The position numbers and the translations under genes are program-made. A stretch of DNA of 64,000 nucleotides, taken from Gnetum montanum. Taxonomy: Eukaryota > Streptophyta > Gnetopsida > Gnetales > Gnetaceae. Location: assembly GCA_015680685.1 (NCBI GenBank), contig MNCI01035189.1, positions 123,788 to 187,787 on the forward strand, in the 5' to 3' direction. Below the pieces are notes generated by a model. It saw nothing but the letters and a program-made list of their open reading frames with translations. It was not told the origin of the DNA and did no database searches. Position 1 is the first letter of the stretch, and the number at the start of each line of letters is the position of its first letter. Below are positions 45,816 through 57,524 of the stretch, piece by piece.

Positions 45816-47036
45816 TGTTGATGTCAACACTCCCATGCTCTCATGGGGCCATGACTATCAACGTCTCTATCTCTCTCTCTTAATAACCACAATAAAAATC
45901 ATGTGAGTAGTGGGCATTTAAACTGTCGAGTAGTGGTCATTAATGACGGCGATTATGGTCATTAGTGGTAGATATTTCGGAAGTTACGATGGTTACGGAC
46001 ATTAGTGGCAAATGTTTTGGAAGTTATGGTGGTTACGGTCATTAGTGGTAAACGTTTTGGAAGTTACGATGGTTACAGACATTAGTGGCAAATGTTTCGG
46101 AAGTTACGGTGGTTACGATCATNTAGAAATTAGTGGCAAATGTTTCGGAAGTTACGGTGGTTACGATCATTAGTGGCAGACATTTCGGAAGTTACGGACA
46201 TAAGTGGGCACTTAATTGGAGAATGTGGGTGTTATTACACAAGAAGTGGTGGCGGTTTCTATAGCTGTTACATGAAATGTAGGCATCATTATGGATGGTC
46301 GCAATGGCTATAAAACCAGGAAGGGGAAGGGGCTCTTGGGAGGAATCGGAAGGGGCTCTTTCTATCAATCCTAAAGGGCTCTGGCTATCGGTCTTGGAGG
46401 GAGAGCTTCCTCTCCACTAAGCAGAAATTTCCTCTTTTCTTTTCTTTTCTTTACAGGTTTCCAGCGAGTCTTCTCAATGACAGCAGGAGGGTTCTTTCTC
46501 TCTTCTTTCTATCTACAACAACGCAAGCAACGTAGCCCATGCACAGAACATGGGACGTGTAGTTTCCTTTGGGCCAACAACTTGTCTTGGTGATGTAGAC
46601 GTGGGTGGACGATCTTCCTCTCTACGACGGTGCACAAAAGGTGGCAAATAGTGGCAAGCTTTGAGGATCGCAGTTACTACCCTGTGTGGACTGCGGTGGG
46701 CAATCTCTCTTTCTCTCTTTCTCTCTCTCTCTCGCTCTCTTGCAGCAATTGCAATCTTCCTGCCCAGTAGGAGATACCATTGGCAGTCACAGACCGACAA
46801 CGTCAACAAGACTAGGGAAAATTCATTTCTTTTAGTTACTTGTTGTATTGAAGACAATTATTTAATTTAAATTTCATATTTCTTTCTAGTTTATTATTTG
46901 CAAAAGGCCACGTAGCCCTCTCTCGCTCAGACTATTCCTAGGTTTCCGTACCCATACAAGAGGCACCCTAGGCAATAGTCTCCTAAAACAAGTTTTCTTT
47001 ACAGGTGTTGGTGCGACCAAAATTTATGCATCAACA
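45816..47036 (+). mobile_element. 3' LTR of gypsy element H, complete
   Basis: Starts TGTTGATGTCAACAC and ends GCATCAACA; TGTTGATG and CATCAACA are perfect inverted termini. TATA box CTATAAAA at 46309-46316, then a CTTTT tract and a CT microsatellite (46703-46740). Over 45911-46937 it matches the 5' LTR with scattered substitutions and small indels. An unresolved base (n) sits at 46123 inside the minisatellite. Confidence 0.88.
45960..46196. repeat. 40-bp minisatellite in LTR of element H, 3' copy
   Basis: Six units (45960, 46000, 46040, 46080, 46120, 46168) against seven in the 5' LTR. The fifth unit has eight extra bases and contains the only ambiguous base in the window, so copy number here may be an assembly artefact. 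Confidence 0.85.
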
Positions 47037-47951
47037 GAAACCACACTAGGGTTTCAACTTGTACCAGCAGGCTAAATGTTTCTAGTAGAGAAAACACATA
47101 AGCCTGATACTAGCATCTCGTGGTTATCTAGTACATATGAATTTATGGATCTAGGCTTTGAGGTGCTACATATTGTTGAATCCATAAGAAGTGTCAATGG
47201 TCCCACTAGATTACAAGCTAGAAAAGCCATGCTAGGATGCAGTCATATTAAGAATCATATCACCCTTGCCTGATTTCAAACTTGTCTTTTGCTTAATAAT
47301 TTCCAAATGCTTTTTCAATTATAATAATGTTAATCATTCTATCTTATTTAATTATACTTATTTTATATTATCTTCTTCTTTTTAGCGCTCTCTTAATTTA
47401 TTTTCTCTTTATGTTTCATTTTATTTGTTATCTTTCTTCTTAATTACGTTTAGATCTTTCACTTCAACTAGCTATTTAGTATCAAAATGTAAAAAAAAAC
47501 CGAAAACATAAAAACTAAAAAATAAAATCAAAAAAAATATAAAACCCATAAACAAAACCAACCTTCTTCATTCCACCACCCTATAACATAGTTTAAGTGT
47601 ATATAACAAAATAGCCTTGTTAGGCTCGAATAATACATCCTAACATTGCCATAAAACACAAAAATATATAAAAAAATAAATAATATTCTAGGCCATAAAT
47701 CCTACATTAATCTATTTTATCTTCTCTGAAATTATTAGTAGAAAATTACTCTCACCACTTTTTCTTCATCTCCCTTTGTTATTCCGTTGCTTGATGTCTT
47801 GGGCATATCTATATTTTCAAAAATAAATAAATGTTAAAACATCAATAGAATACATAAAAAGTACATACATGCATAAAAAAACAAATAAAACTAAAAATCA
47901 AAGCAAAAACAAACATAAATTCATCAACTGAAATCATTTTTCACATATTCA
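47037..47951. other. Region between element H and accessory ORF M
   Basis: A short open frame (47076-47273, plus) beginning MFLVEKTHKPDTSIS has no family I recognise. The rest is A/T-rich. On the minus strand near 47740-47815 a segment reads MPKTSSNGITKGDEEKV, which may start a further small accessory frame of element M. Nothing firm. Confidence 0.3.
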
Positions 47952-48990
47952 TTAATTCATCACCATGGCTTTATCACATTCATATCCTCCTATTGTTGGT
48001 GCTTTTGTAGCTCCTATTTGCTCATATTCTTCCATAAACTTTTGGGCTTGCTCAGGAGTAAAGAAAGGAAACCCTAAATCCTATAGGTTAACATTAGGCA
48101 TCTCAGGAACAGCTAGTGGCTCATCCATGCTAAACTTCTTCTTACTTTCACAATCTTACTCCTCTATGGAAACTAGAACTGATTTCTCCTTTTCTTTATG
48201 ATGAGCTACAATGCATTCTTCAAGGATTTTGAACACCTCAGTAGCTCCCATCTACTCACTTCCTAGTTTCCATCTTCCTTATCTATTTTACAAGACTCAA
48301 TATTTTCTTCTTGTAAAATAACTTACTACTCTTCTATTAATATTCCCACTACTCTCATGTAGCATAGTTGTCCTTCATCTTGATGTTTAACCTTTTCATG
48401 ATTAACATATTCTACTTCTTATAAGTGTATGAGGCCACTAGGGAATCATGTAAGTTGCACACCTACCAATAGGAGAAATATGTGGGATTGTGGTGCACCA
48501 CCTTGCTCTCATAAAAATTAGCTTTCAAATTATCTACCTCCTCCTATAACCGAGCCAACTACACCATGAGATTATTCTTATGCTCCTTTTTTATCATCAG
48601 CTCTGTCATCAAAGTGACACTCACGTCAATTTGTTGCATGACTAGGAAGGCCATCTTCCTACCACACATTACTAGAGCATTCACTTTAGCTTGAAACTTA
48701 GGATTTTTGGACTTCGGGACCTACTATTGTATTCACTTTTTCGGTTGATCAAAGATCGAGGCTAAGTGTGGTTTTGACATTATTCCATAAGGGTTTGACC
48801 ATCGAACCCTCCAAACAAATCATCACGAGGCATATTCTCAACTCTTAGAGGTCCCCAAGAACAATTGGGTTTCATAATGTAGCTTATGAACTTTATTCTT
48901 GGTGACGTTGCAAAAACTCCTTTGATAGCGCAGGAAAAAATGTCCTCAAAAATAACTTCATAAGTTACATTTTCAACCTTTGGAGACATC
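47952..48990 (-). pseudogene. Accessory ORF of element M
   Basis: Minus strand. The first part (48989-48780) is open: MSPKVENVTYEVIFEDIFSC, then KFISYIMKPNCSWGPL and RDDLFGGFDGQT. A different frame then gives ALVMCGRKMAFLVMQQIDVS, VTLMTELMIKKEHKNN and LARL-EEVDNLKANFYES, coil-like. The end is clean: MDEPLAVPEMPNVNL, then GFPFFTPEQAQKFMEEYEQI and KAPTIGGYECDKAMVMN before TAA at 47952-47954. It is not alignable by eye with the A/B/C type. It lies downstream of the integrase remnant at 52.4-52.9 kb on the same strand, so it could again be an env-position ORF. Function unknown. Confidence 0.48.
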
Positions 48991-51309
48991 TAGGAATCAT
49001 TTAGGGTCATAATCCAACATTTTGATTTTAGTTTCAACAAATCTGAAAAATTTTGAAAAAATCTTTAAAAAATTTCCAGCATGGCTAACATTTACTGTCA
49101 GCATCAATTCCAAGAGCACCATCATTGACACTTCCAAACATCATCGAAACTACATTTTAACATGTGTAATAGGTTCCTAGAGCTTAAACAACTCATCAGT
49201 AGCTTTTTTATCTCAAAATTGGCACTTTTGATAGGTTCTTTTGGGACTTAAAAAATAAACTTTTTTTTTATGTCCAGAGCATTGATGAGTTCATAACTTT
49301 TTTCAGCACCTCTCAATCATCTCATGCATGTAGCTCACATCATTTCATAGGTTTATGTACCTCTTGATGCTCAAAAATCATCATTTTAACTAATTCCAAG
49401 CTCAGTTTTAACATCTCAAGAGTTAAAACTTTTAGCCAAGAAAATTGCTGAAAAGTTTTCTAACTATGGTGTCAACGTTAACGTTGATACTAATGTCAAT
49501 GTTAACACTATTAAAACTTGCATCATCACTCAAATTAGCATTTGATAACATCTCTAAGCCTCTCAAATTGGATCCCATGAGCTCAAAAAACTATAACTCA
49601 GAAAAGGGCTTAAAAAGTTTACTAAGTACTAGTGACATTAATGCTAATGATGTCAATGTTAGTGTCACCACTTTCAGGCCTTGCTAGATAACATCATTTA
49701 CCTTCACCATCGACATGCAATGTTATCTTAAGACATCTCAAGCATCTTGATTGTGTTCAACATCAGTTTAGAATTGAAACAGGATCCCAAGAGTTTAAAA
49801 TTCCAACTTTGACAAAATTTGAAAAATTTTACTGCTTGTAAAATAACATTGTCGATCATCAGGTTCTTAACTTCCTCACCATAATATTGGCATCATTTGA
49901 CATTAGTTAGGAGGTCAAATAGGATCTCAAAAGTGTTGGTAATGCTAATAATGATGTTACCATCACCTCAATAGGTCACTGCATTTGCCATAGTCAAAGG
50001 TCAAACTTGCTATTTTTGAACTTAATATCACCTTCGAATGAACTACACTTAACTTCAAGTTCAACTTTTGGTAACCCTATGTTAAAATCGGCAACTTTGG
50101 ATCTATAGATATAAGATCAAAACATAAATGTTTTGCCAATTTTTTGAGATTTGAAAGCGCTTGTTAGATGTTACGAGTTTAAGAGCATGAGTACTTTCCA
50201 CCATTATAGTACCCACGTATCTCACAACCATTGTTTGCATCTTCAAAGTTACTTCCAGAGGTAAAATTTTTAAGCTTCTACAACACATTCTAGAGTTAGA
50301 AGTTTTTTAGCTTCAGCGTTGGTGATGGGACCCTTAACTAAAACATCCTCGTTTTAGCTTGAAATTGATTTTGAATTATGCCCACAAATTTCCCATCAAT
50401 ATCCCAATCCTCTAGAGGTTCAATTCTACTACCAAATCCACATTTTTCTTACAAATCGGATTTCTATTATAAATTTTATTACACTTGCTTTTTTTGTTAG
50501 CACTTATAGTTTTGGCCCTCCACAAGAGGTGAATACTTTGTTACTCATTAATAAAGCAAAGAGAATCAAAAATTTTAATGGGCTGAAAGCGCATAGAAAT
50601 TTTGATGCTTATAGAAGTAATTATAAGGGAAACTGCTCCTTTCAGAAAAAAAATTTCTCTATTGAGAGCTCTAGCTAGTATTTCTAACTACTGGCCAAGA
50701 AACCTTATTTTTATTTAGAAGTATGCTTCTATTTATGGGCCATTTATGCCTCACAAATCATGAAAGAATGATGCATTGAAGCCCATAGAATCTTGATAGG
50801 AAAAATGATATGCATAGTTGTAATAGATGTCCAAAAGTAGTTGTTATGAGAAGTGACATCGGATATTGAAAGCAGGATTGATGCTAGACGTTAAAAGATA
50901 AAATTAACGTTGAATGTTGAAAAAAGATAACAACAACATCGAACATCGAACAAAAAAATGTTGCAAAGCCTAAAGCCCAAATTGACACAAGAGATGATAT
51001 CATATTTCAAAATTGAAGGCTAAGAGAAAAAACCCCAATATGATGCTACAAATGATGTAAGATGTCATTTATGATAGAGGTTGAAGATGAGCTAGAAATA
51101 ATGTTACCAATAATGTAAGACATCAAATCTAAAGTTGCTGAAGATGGCTTAAGCTATAAAAGCTGTAGAATGTATATGAAACTTTAACTTATGTAGAAAA
51201 AGCTAAAGCGGGTACAATGCTACCTCTTCTTGATGGATACTCCTAAAACGCTAAGGAGAAGCCATCAACAAAAGATACAAAATACAAGGTATGTGCAAGA
51301 GGGTTTAAA
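48991..51309 (-). mobile_element. Spacer of element M
   Basis: No coding frame. A word-rich stretch at 49470-49520 and 49635-49660 has GTCAACGTTAACGTTGATAC and TGTCAATGTTAACAC, palindromic GTTAAC cores repeated within 50 bp. Phrases of the type CATCATTGACAC, GGTTCCTAGAGCTTAAA and GGATCCCAAGAGTTTAAA recur at irregular spacing from 49100 to 50000, indicating an old degenerate repeat. Confidence 0.35.
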
Positions 51310-52230
51310 TAAAGCAGGATAGTAGAGAAGAAGGTATGGGATATTGCCAATACACCTAGAGGAAAGTACTATGCCATAGAAGTGGGACATGGCTAGGTCT
51401 TATAAAGCATACAAGAATTTAAAAAAAGCACTTTCTAACTCACTTAATTTTCTTAATCACATTCTCACCAAAGTAAAGCAAAGATACTCATTTAGCCATC
51501 CCAATGTAGAGCATGTGAGGAGAAAGAGATAAAGAATGATAAGGAGATAGATGAAAGTAAAAATATGAAGCAATAAAAACAAGGGGGAAAGTATAGTAGG
51601 GACATTGCTAATACACTAATTGAGGGATGTTATGTTGCAAAAATGGGACGTGACTAGATTTCTAAAATTGATCTCTTCCTTACCTTAGTTATCCAAACAT
51701 TCACACTTCTTACATCACTCTACACTCAACACTTCCTTATTGGATTGGGGTAGAGATACTCGTTTGGCTTTACTAATGTTGAATATAAAGAGGAATGGGA
51801 ATAGATGAGAATAGAGGATGAGAAAAAGAGAAAGAAATATAGTACATGAAAGTAGAAATTATAGTATGTAGAAATAGATAGTAGAAAAGAAAGGAGAGAA
51901 AAGAAGACATTGACCATACACCTATCATGAGGACACTACTATGCTACAGAAGTGGTACATGGCTAACTCTTACATATTATATGACCAAAAAGGATGCCAC
52001 ATATATTATTGAAATAGTAATCCTTTCTTGTCCCACTCAATAATATGCTCAGTCACATCCTTGCATAAAGCAATGAGATATTCACCCACGCAAAAGCCTC
52101 ATTGATTGTGCTAGGTACATAAAATAGAATGAGATAGATAAAGTAGGGAAATATGAAGAACATAGCTAGAAAGACAAAAGAATATGAGATAGAAATGAGG
52201 AGTAAACAAAATGATGCAAATAAAATAGGG
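51310..52230. repeat. Three to four large tandem units, about 260-310 bp each
   Basis: Each unit has a phrase like ACATTGCYAATACACCTA, then CTATGCYAYAGAAGTGGGACATGGCTAG, then a CACTTTCTAACTCAC-type stretch, then AGAGATACTCRTTTGGC, then a purine-rich GAGATAAAGAATGA tract. Reference points GGGACATGGC fall at 51384, 51645 and 51954 (spacing 261 and 309). A partial fourth copy begins near 52228. Identity is low, so the array is old. Confidence 0.6.
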
Positions 52231-52429
52231 TTTATAGCAAACCTATTATCTTGATGTAGTACCTATATGATCGTACTATAAAAGAGCTGATAAACAATAA
52301 AATGCCATTGGGAGAATACATGCTTGACCTCAAATAATTTGCAAGTTTAATAAAGTAGTTGAATACATGTAGTAGTGCTTCAAAAAACTTCTATTGATAA
52401 CATCTGGAAATTAATGTTCTTCCAAATTA

Positions 52430-52860
52430 GACATAATATAGACACCATTTTACAAAGACTAAACCACTAGAAAAGGATCCTACCAGGTTGGGGAAATATT
52501 TGTATCTCTAAAGTTTGGTAAATGGAAAAGGATTAGATCATCTTCATGAATATTTATAATTCGAATGTGTTTAGAATAATGATGTTAAATGTATTCCTGA
52601 TATCCATGTAGATGTTGAAGAGTAGCTTGTAATTTTTCTTCAAGGAGATCCAACTCAACACATCGCATGCTATTGTTATCTTGATCTAAATACCAATCAT
52701 GTCGAGCAACATGAAGAGATTGGATGTGTAGTTCAATTGGTAAGATTGCCTTAGAACCATATATTAGAAGATATGGGGTAAAATTAATAGTTGTACAAAA
52801 GGTAGTACAATAGACTCAAAAAGCATGGAATAGTTGTATGCACTAATTATGTTGGGTTTT
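52430..52860 (-). pseudogene. Integrase C-terminal remnant of element M
   Basis: The minus strand reads FTPYLLIYGSKAILPIELHI, then a coil-like LDLLEEKLQATLQHLHGYQE and DDLILFHLPNFRDTN. This matches the end of a gypsy integrase (TPFxLVYGKEAILPIE...LLEE...). It is the only pol trace of this element. The part before it (52860-53090) has no clear motif. Confidence 0.62.
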
Positions 52861-53657
52861 ATTGACCAACTATATTGCAAGTTTGAGTTAACTTCAAACA
52901 TATGCCAAGTGTGAGCACCATAACAATGTGCATTCAAGTTGTTGTCATGGAGACAGCTGACTATAAATCATCATTGTCAAATCATTTGCCAACTTTAATT
53001 GTTAGGCCAAGTTCATGGGATGCAGGTGTTGATGATGACAATCTTCAATTTTTGGTGTGTTCTTGTTTATATCACTTATTCATGGGATAATGGGTGATAG
53101 CCAAGGATTTGAGAGATGCAGACAGAATACATTATGTGTAGATATCTTGCATGAAACTTAATGTATAAGTAACATACGGTTCAGAGTTGTAAAATAAAGT
53201 GACACCATCCTTATACAATAGATATAAGTTGTTAGAAATTGACTCCATAGGAGATACATTTTATTAAAAAAAAAAGCATCTCCCTACTAATATACCAAAA
53301 CAGATAAGTAGTTGAAGTTACCAAATTTCTGTAATCAATATAATCATCTTTCAGTTTAAAAATGTTTTTGAGCAAGTGAATTGATATTTTTAGGTTGGAT
53401 ATGCTTATTTAGAAAGTTTTTCAAGCAGGTAAAAAGAGAATTTATCAAAAAAATAAGATTTGAACTGCGATGAGATTAGCCTTGGATTTTATTTAGAAAT
53501 CTATAACTAAAAACTGAAAAGTCATTGAATAGTTATTAATTTATGTATCTATGATTCTGTAACTTAAATCAAAGTTTTTTATTACATTCATGTGGACATC
53601 CTAGGGATTTTGGAGACCAAATTCAGTTTCAACTAGCTCTTTTAGTAAATCTATTTT
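52861..53657. other. Unassigned stretch
   Basis: Short open frame on the plus strand at 52902-53090 without recognised similarity. Otherwise A+T-rich with no repeat or signal that I can defend. It may include the body and tail of the SINE-like element. Confidence 0.25.
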
Positions 53658-53745
53658 TATCAAAGTATAATCTACTAGGATTGAACTTGTGGCCTACCAA
53701 AAATAGGTTACATGTCTTACCAACAAGCTGCACTGCATTGAACTT
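53658..53745 (-). mobile_element. tRNA-derived SINE-like head
   Basis: The minus strand reads GTGCAGCTTGTTGGTAAGAC (box A-like, complement of 53720-53733), then 33 bases, then AGTTCAATCC (box B, complement of 53678-53687). This spacing and the ATGTAACC and TAGGCCACAA words between are what a tRNA-derived RNA polymerase III promoter looks like in plant Au-type SINEs. No full cloverleaf forms, so it is not a functional tRNA gene. The 3' end and target-site repeats could not be set. Confidence 0.5.
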
Positions 53746-53956
53746 CTAAACTATTTGGTTAAATATTTTAACTTTATCATAACCCACTTGTAAATAGTTT
53801 TTTTTTAATAGTTATCGAACAGCATGTAGCTAGGAAGTTATGGCTTGTTCCTCTTCAATTACATGCAACAGGCTATTCGACAAATGGCTTTCAAACAGAA
53901 TGATGATCCATTATACTTTGACTTTGGAACTATTTATTTGTTGAAACTTAAACCTT

Positions 53957-55500
53957 TTGAAAAGGACAAAAATATGCTTTTGGAATCCTGAATACATTGT
54001 GCAAAACCATGACTCTAGAGAATACTGTCCCACAGAGGCACAACGTCAAAGGGACTTGCAACAGGAGAGACATCATAAGTCTTTGAAGGGTAAGTGGTCC
54101 CAAGATGTCCCACACGTCTTAAGCGAAAATGAGGGTGGTGAACCTACCTCAGGCAGTTACCCACACAACAATGTTCCTCCCCTTGACTTTGGCCAAGGGG
54201 TTGTGTATCAGAACCTTCATTCCACTATTCATAACCCAAGTTTTGATACCCACGGGCACAAAGGATTCGAAAAAGGGACATGAACTCATGATAAAGGTGG
54301 ACATTCTGATCGCAATTGCGATCGGGGTCAAGATCGTAGAAGAGAAGGTAGCAGACACCATCATGGTGACGGTTCTCCTTCTGTTTCACCTTCATCATCT
54401 CCTTCACCCTCTCCTTCAATATCCATATGTGGTCATAAAGAAAAAGATCATAGGGATAAAGGTAGGCAAAGTGGAAGTCATAGACGAAACAGCCAGGAAA
54501 GGGGATGAGGGCACTCTAGGAAGTCATGACATTGAAGAAGGGAGAGTAGGGAACAACGTAGGCATCATAGATACCATGGACAAGACGATCACGATGAACC
54601 CCTCCTCGCAACTCAAAGTATGTTGGACATAACTAAGGCTGTTAGAATTCCAACAAGTCATAAAAAAGATAGTAGGATCGAGAGATTAGATATGAACAAC
54701 ATCCCACAATTTGAAGGGGGATACAACGTTGATCCTCAGAATCATTTACAAGCATTCCATGATGCGTGTGCCTTACAAAACATAGAGAATGAATGGGAAA
54801 AACTTGAGTTGTTCTTGTGGACACTAAATAAAGAAGTGGAAAGCTAGTACTAGTCCTTAGAACCAAAATCTATTTGTAGATGGAGTACTATGTTAGAATT
54901 ATTCAACGATAAGTACCAAACATACTCCTGAGTGTCCAACCTACAAAAGCAAATCCAAGGCTAGAAACAAGGAGGACATGAACCCTTCGATGCTGCCATG
55001 GGCCGATCCTATGCACTACTACATCATTGTCTTAGCCATGGTTATTCACAAACGGATCAATTGCACCATCTCGTAGATGAGCTTAGGCATGAAACGAGAA
55101 GAACCCTTGGGACTTATGCCCAAGGGAGACTATTTGAGCTTAGGTTCCATCAAATTCAAAGACTATTGGAGCAAGTTGTCAAGGAAGAAGGTGAGCTACG
55201 AAAAAGAGAAAGTGTGAAAGAGTATAATCGAGATCCTTCCCTTTGAAAGAGGGGAGTAAGATTTTGTGAGGATGAAGAAGAGTCACCACTCGAAGAGATG
55301 GTGAACAAGAAAACTTTGCCTATCCAAAAGATGACATCAGAAGTTTTGGCAAAGGTAGACCAAATGTGGGATTTCCTAGACAATAGATTTCAAACTGTTC
55401 TTAAAATAGTAGAGGAGTCTAGAGAGCAAGGTAGCGATCGCAAAAAAAGAAAAAAGAGAGAAGGTGTAGCAAGGATAAGGGCAAAGTTGCCATCATTGAA
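53957..55500 (+). pseudogene. Gag of gypsy element I (relative of copy B)
   Basis: One frame persists from ATG 53957 (MKRTKICFWNPEYIV) to about 55500, interrupted only by nonsense codons. It holds an arginine/serine-rich segment (54290-54530; SPSVSPSSSPSPSPSIS, then HKEKDHRDKGRQSGSHRR). The gag core follows: IPQFEGGYNVDPQNHLQAFH, WEKLELFLWTLNKEVES and LFNDKYQTYSXVSNL. A coil-rich end runs RLLEQVVKEEGELRKRES. The core matches the remnant of copy B at 7.2 kb, so I and B are related. The SR-like stretch is unusual for a plant gag. Confidence 0.72.
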
Positions 55501-56495
55501 GAGGTTGTGGAGTCGAAAACAAACAATGATAGTGGATGTGAGATATGTTAATATGACTATCCTAAGGGATGTTGCCCTATAATCTCACATTTGTAGGAGT
55601 CTGGGGTGTATGCACTCAACCCATGATTGAACAAACAGTAAGCACCGCGAAGGTTACCTTATCCTCAAGTTAACCCAAGACAGCTCCACCAACCCTTAAT
55701 GTATTATCCTAGTGGAACTCTACCACAACCGATTAAGCAATATCAACAGTGGCAATACCCAAAATCATGGGGAGTGCCACCACCAAGGCAATAGTATCCT
55801 TACCGGCAACCTGACCTGTATGGATATTGCGTGCAACAGCCAATCTCTCCACGTGACTCTACTGGTCATGGTACTCCTCAACCTCACTACCACGCGCATG
55901 AGTATTATGGGACTCCCTCTTTTAGCGGCGATATCTCGTAAGCATATCATCCTTCTCATCCAGCCGCATCTCTTCCACCAATGGCTCTACTACCACCTGC
56001 TCCAACTATGCAAGGTAAAATCCCTACCCAACCGCAGCAACGTAATGCCACAAGGGCTGTTAACTCTCAACCTATTGTTGTTTCCAAGAACCACATGAGG
56101 AAAAGACCTTTCTTTAGAACCAACAATCCAACCAAGCCCTTGCAATCAAAAGTGGCTAATTCCTTAGACTCCTCAGTATCAATCAAAACTTTGGAGCCCT
56201 CTTCAACCCAATCACCACACTCAACGCATATGGTCATGCTAATACATGCCATCACCAATTGGATCAAAGCTAGCCACCTTCCTAGGAAATTCTGTGATCC
56301 TGGGAGTCCTCTGATATACTTACAAATCGCTAGAAATGCGCTGTGCAAGGCTCTTTTGGATTCAGGTTCTGGTGTCAACTTGATTTCTCAAGAAATGTAC
56401 AAGGCTTGGAACCTGCCTCCATTGAAAAAGAGCAACATCCATCTAGAGTTGGCCAAACAGTCCATCATTGTCCCATTGGGACTGGTGGAAGACAT
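55501..56495 (+). pseudogene. Gag tail and protease of element I, cut by element J
   Basis: After a frameshift near 55480 the frame reads CEICXYDYPKGCC (zinc-knuckle position), then a Q/P/Y-rich linker (QYQQWQYPKSWGVPPP). Protease follows with ALCKALLDSGSGVNLISQEM and LPPLKKSNIHLELAKQ, ending GLVEDIV at about 56495. Here the catalytic D-S-G is intact. The protein stops in the middle of the protease domain exactly where the TG start of element J's LTR lies, so J inserted into I. The rest of I should lie beyond J. Confidence 0.72.
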
Positions 56496-56639
56496 TGTTA
56501 CTGAAACACCACAAAATTTCGAGCTTAGTACTTTTCCAACAAGAAGCAGGTCACTGCAACCCACAGACCACCACGACTACATCTGGTATCAAACATGGCA
56601 ACTTCGGAGATCAGATATTTAATTTCACTAAGTATGCAT

Positions 56640-56825
56640 TCCCAACGTATACACCCAGCGTATACGCTCAAGCTCACATCCACAGCGTATACGCCCGACA
56701 TTCTCAGCGTATACGCCCAGCATACACGCCCAGCATCCACAGCGTATACACCTAATGTATACGCTTAGAGTCTACGCCCGCCTGATACAGCATGTACGCT
56801 CAGCGTATATGCTCAGCAAATGTAA
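56640..56825. repeat. Array of GCGTATACGC palindromes in LTR of element J
   Basis: Exact GCGTATACGC, a perfect 10-bp palindrome, occurs at 56658-56667, 56685-56694 and 56707-56716. About seven one- or two-base variants (ACGTATACAC, GCATACACGC, TGTATACGCT, GCGTATATGC and others) fill the rest of the 180 bp. The array lies 90-270 bp upstream of the TATA box. Confidence 0.9.
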
Positions 56826-56908
56826 CATGTTGTACACTTGTAAATTTCATGCTTTTTCACTCGGTCAACACGCCACGTGTCTCCCAACCCGAGTCTAACG
56901 TCAAAACC

Positions 56909-56920
56909 TATATAAAAACC
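56909..56920 (+). promoter_or_regulatory. TATA box of LTR of element J
   Basis: CTATATAAAAACC about 590 bp before the LTR end; transcription should start roughly 30 bp downstream, setting the U3/R border. Confidence 0.65.
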
Positions 56921-57506
56921 CCAATTTTTCACTAGATCTAGGTCGGTTGGCAAAATTTCGAGCAAACCAGAAAAAAAATAGAGACGCTAAGAACCAGAGC
57001 AGAGAACCTTGTACACTGGACAACCTTGTACTCTGAGCATACAGCCTCTACACTGTGCCTACAGTGTGAACCAGCCCAAAGTCATCCCTGCATCCACCGG
57101 GGCTTTTCGTCCGCCTTGTGTCAAATCCACAATTGCGTTAGACCGGTGCATTGTACTCTCATTTTAGAATGCCATTATTAAATTTTCTTCCTAAAATCTA
57201 TCATAGTTTGCATTAATTATTGCATGTTCATTATTTATGTCATTTATGCTCCGTTTACATCAATTACGTTGTTTACGCTCTGTTTTGCATCTTTCGCGCC
57301 GTTTACGTTTAACCTAGCGTATAACACCTCGGTGTACGTTTGGGGAAATCCTTACCTGATCTGCATGCGGACCACTCAAGGTACTCTACCTTCGTTCATT
57401 CTAGCTCACCCTCAAGCGAAGGTAGGGTCTTCTGTGCGTGCCCAGTGATCCCCCGGTCTTTGTTTCCTTCCAACCGAAGACCGATGATTTCGAACGGTAC
57501 AGAAAT

Positions 57507-57524
57507 TGGTGCTAGAAGGAGGGC
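57507..57524 (+). promoter_or_regulatory. Primer-binding site of element J
   Basis: TGGTGCTAGAAGGAGGGC follows the LTR end after a short spacer. Plant gypsy elements of the Tat group use a similar TGGCGCTAGAA-type sequence; I cannot name the tRNA with confidence. Confidence 0.5.

Larger units (their letters stand above)
56496..57501 (+). mobile_element. 5' LTR of element J
   Basis: Start TGTTACTGAAACACC (where the protease of I breaks) and end GGTACA, five bases before a primer site. It contains a GCGTATACGC palindrome cluster (56640-56820), a TATA box CTATATAAAAACC at 56909-56920 and many ACGCT/GTTTACG words in U5. C-G pairs are frequent, unlike the older elements. The 3' LTR is outside the window. 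Confidence 0.68.

Noticed and set aside
47076-47273. Plus-strand 65-residue frame as a gene
   Set aside because: No family recognised, no promoter or continuation, directly beside an LTR end.
53678-53733. A functional tRNA gene
   Set aside because: Box A and box B words are present but acceptor and anticodon stems do not pair.
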